A DNA stretch of 64,000 bases from Poecilobothrus nobilitatus. Lineage: Eukaryota; Arthropoda; Insecta; Diptera; Dolichopodidae. Numbering within the stretch: position 1 is the first letter of the stretch; the number at the start of each line of letters is the position of its first letter. The stretch is from positions 214,136,965-214,200,964 of the forward strand of contig OX352774.1 in the NCBI GenBank assembly GCA_947095535.1, read 5' to 3'. The notes under the pieces were generated by a model. The model saw nothing but the letters and a program-made list of their open reading frames with translations. It was not told where the DNA came from and made no database searches. This document shows positions 62,575 to 64,000 of the stretch, piece by piece. The position numbers and the translations under genes were made by a program.

Positions 62575-63250
62575 TTTTTTTTTTTTTTTTCCTAAGGGAG
62601 GTGGGAATCTTCCAAAGACGCCAAGAATTTCCCCTTGGTAGTGTCAGATTCTTACTGACTAAACCCACCTCCCCCTTTAGCCAATATAGTGGGATGAAAC
62701 CCTTACCAGCGAACGCAGTATATTGGCTAGGGAGTAGGGATAGGAAAGGATAGGAAAATGGATACGGAAACATTGAATTGGGAGTGGGACTGTAAGGAAA
62801 CAATGAATCCGCCTATTATTATTATTATTATTATGTAGTAGTAGTTGGTTATATATTACTACATGAGGCAACTTGTAGGCAATCCCCACTGGCAATCCCC
62901 ACTGTCACTGTAGCGGCTGTTATTATTGGTATTAATATTTTTTATTAATATTATTATTATTTTACTACAGAGTCAGCGCCATCAGTGGATTATAACGTGC
63001 AGCAGTATATAACACCTTACTTGCATGATATAACCAAAGATACCCCCACTGTAGTAGCTATTATTATTATTACTATTATTATTATTATATGTAATTATTG
63101 TTATATTATTATTGTACTATTTATTATACTATTTAATTGTACTATTATTATTTTACTACACAGTCAGCGCCATCCGTGAATTACAACATGCAGCAGTATA
63201 TAACACCTTACTTGCATGATATAACCAAAGATGGCTCCACTGTAGCAGCT
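62575..63250 (-). mobile_element. Poly(A)-tailed dispersed repeat, copy B
   Basis: A T tract (62575-62590) is followed by a body colinear with 35260-35725: ATCTTCCAAAGACGCCAAG, CAGTATATTGGCTAGGGAG, GGGATAGGAAAGGATAGG and AATCCGCCTATTATTATT. Longer than copy A, it contains a tandem sub-unit starting AGTCAGCGCCATC, running through CAGCAGTATATAACACCTTA and CTTGCATGATATAACC and ending near CACTGTAG.AGCTATT. It is seen at 62970-63064 and 63162-63254 with ATT-rich spacer between. Overlapping frames on both strands (for example 62534-62803 minus) are repeat-derived, not genes. Confidence 0.75.
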
Positions 63251-63310
63251 ATTATTTATTATTAATTATTATTATTATTATTATTATTATAATTATTATT
63301 ATTATTATTG
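62813..63310. repeat. ATT-type microsatellites within and after the dispersed repeat
   Basis: (ATT)n tracts occur at 62813-62834, 62945-62962, 63060-63090 and 63240-63309. They punctuate the sub-units of the repeat family and are shared in position with the copy at 35 kb. Confidence 0.85.
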
Positions 63311-63391
63311 ATACTATATATATATGATACATATGATACTATATACATATGATACTATATACATATGATACTATATACATATAGTATCATA
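63310..63391. repeat. 16 bp minisatellite ending in a palindrome
   Basis: CATATGATACTATATA is repeated about four times. The last unit is followed by its own inverse (ACATATAGTATCAT), so the array end can fold back on itself. Confidence 0.85.
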
Positions 63392-64000
63392 AAACAAAAC
63401 AACATAACCATAACTTTGCATAAAACTTATGCGAAATTTTTGTTGTAAGTTATAGAGCCAAAAATTTGTTTTAATAAAAAAATAAAACCATAGCTTAGAT
63501 TTTAAACTTAAATACTTATCTGCCACCAATATATATGACCATCAAAGCTGCCAGATAATCATAAGTAACCGAATATTCCAAGAAAATTGGTTTGAATTCT
63601 ATTCTGTTTTGATAATTCAATTTTGATTATCGTTAAAGTTTTTTAAAAATCACAATATTTCTCAGAAGCCTGGTTCTAGGGTTTATATTTAAAATATATC
63701 AGCACTCAGCATCTACTTATATGTATATGTTTCATTTTTTAAGCTTAAGGAGCTTTAAAGTCCATGTTTTTTTACCAAATTTTATACCCAAAGAATTTGG
63801 TTAAGATTATAAAATAAAGGTAGCTAGTATATCTTTTTAATTACATAAGGTTTGACATCTTTAAATTTCAGGGTGTTTCTCTTATTATAATTTTCATAAA
63901 TAATTTTAATTATAAATTTAAATTGAATATCCTTAAAAAATTTTAAAAAAAATAATACCTATAGGTACGTTCACAAACATTTGATTTTGAGAAATCAAGT
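63392..64000. other. AT-rich non-coding end of window
   Basis: I see no gene or repeat worth calling. Confidence 0.5.

Noticed and set aside
62534..62803. Minus-strand frame with a proline/serine-rich, protein-like sequence
   Set aside because: It lies wholly inside the poly(A)-tailed dispersed repeat; such frames are often mispredicted as genes.
1..64000. CRISPR arrays, operons or bacterial features
   Set aside because: The tandem repeats seen are microsatellites or duplications without regular unique spacers, and the genes are spliced animal genes.

Overview
The window is a stretch of nuclear genome from an insect. The coding sequence is animal, with spliced genes, GT/AG introns and poly-pyrimidine acceptors. 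One gene is an ADAM10/Kuzbanian-type metalloprotease and the other a divergent ionotropic receptor (IR), a chemosensory class typical of arthropods. Base composition is extremely AT-rich, with A/T homopolymers and TA or ATT microsatellites everywhere, and codon use follows it. A dipteran is plausible from the kuzbanian-like cytoplasmic tail, but the sequence alone does not settle the order.

Layout. 1-4.4 kb: non-coding DNA, including a 1.18 kb element with inverted termini flanked by TA (3166-4348). 4.5-8.0 kb, minus strand: a two-exon IR gene with an open frame of 738 codons. 8.4-10.05 kb: a cluster of small repeats upstream of the IR start, namely two tRNA-derived SINE copies, a piggyBac-like MITE flanked by TTAA, a second tRNA-like unit and a near-perfect long hairpin. 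10-36 kb: almost featureless AT-rich DNA with a decayed LINE 3' end (14.94-15.17 kb), a 242 bp TA-flanked MITE candidate (16.63 kb) and a poly(A)-tailed dispersed repeat (35.25 kb). 36.2-47.3 kb, plus strand: seven exons of a kuzbanian/ADAM10 homologue, running from the prodomain cysteine switch to the end of a long low-complexity cytoplasmic tail. 47.3-57.3 kb: AT-rich non-coding DNA with a 227 bp tandem duplication (53.49-53.95 kb). 57.3-60.8 kb: two nearly identical ~640 bp inverted-terminus elements in opposite orientation, flanking a third, unrelated element. 60.8-64 kb: non-coding DNA, a second copy of the poly(A)-tailed repeat, and ATT and 16 bp minisatellite arrays.

The kuzbanian-like protease would be a membrane-bound sheddase; its family cleaves Notch and related receptors. 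Its exon at 36179 starts in the middle of a codon, so more 5' exons exist upstream. I could not find them between 1 and 36 kb. They lie outside the window or are too short and divergent to see, so the IR gene and the repeat clusters may sit inside a giant kuzbanian intron (inference). The most informative gene-level observation is that the last protease exons can end in two ways: a short read-through tail of ten extra residues, or a splice to a 344 bp Pro/Ser/Gln-rich exon 4.8 kb downstream. I found no evidence of an unknown multi-gene system. The novelty is mostly in undescribed repeat families and in these two gene models.
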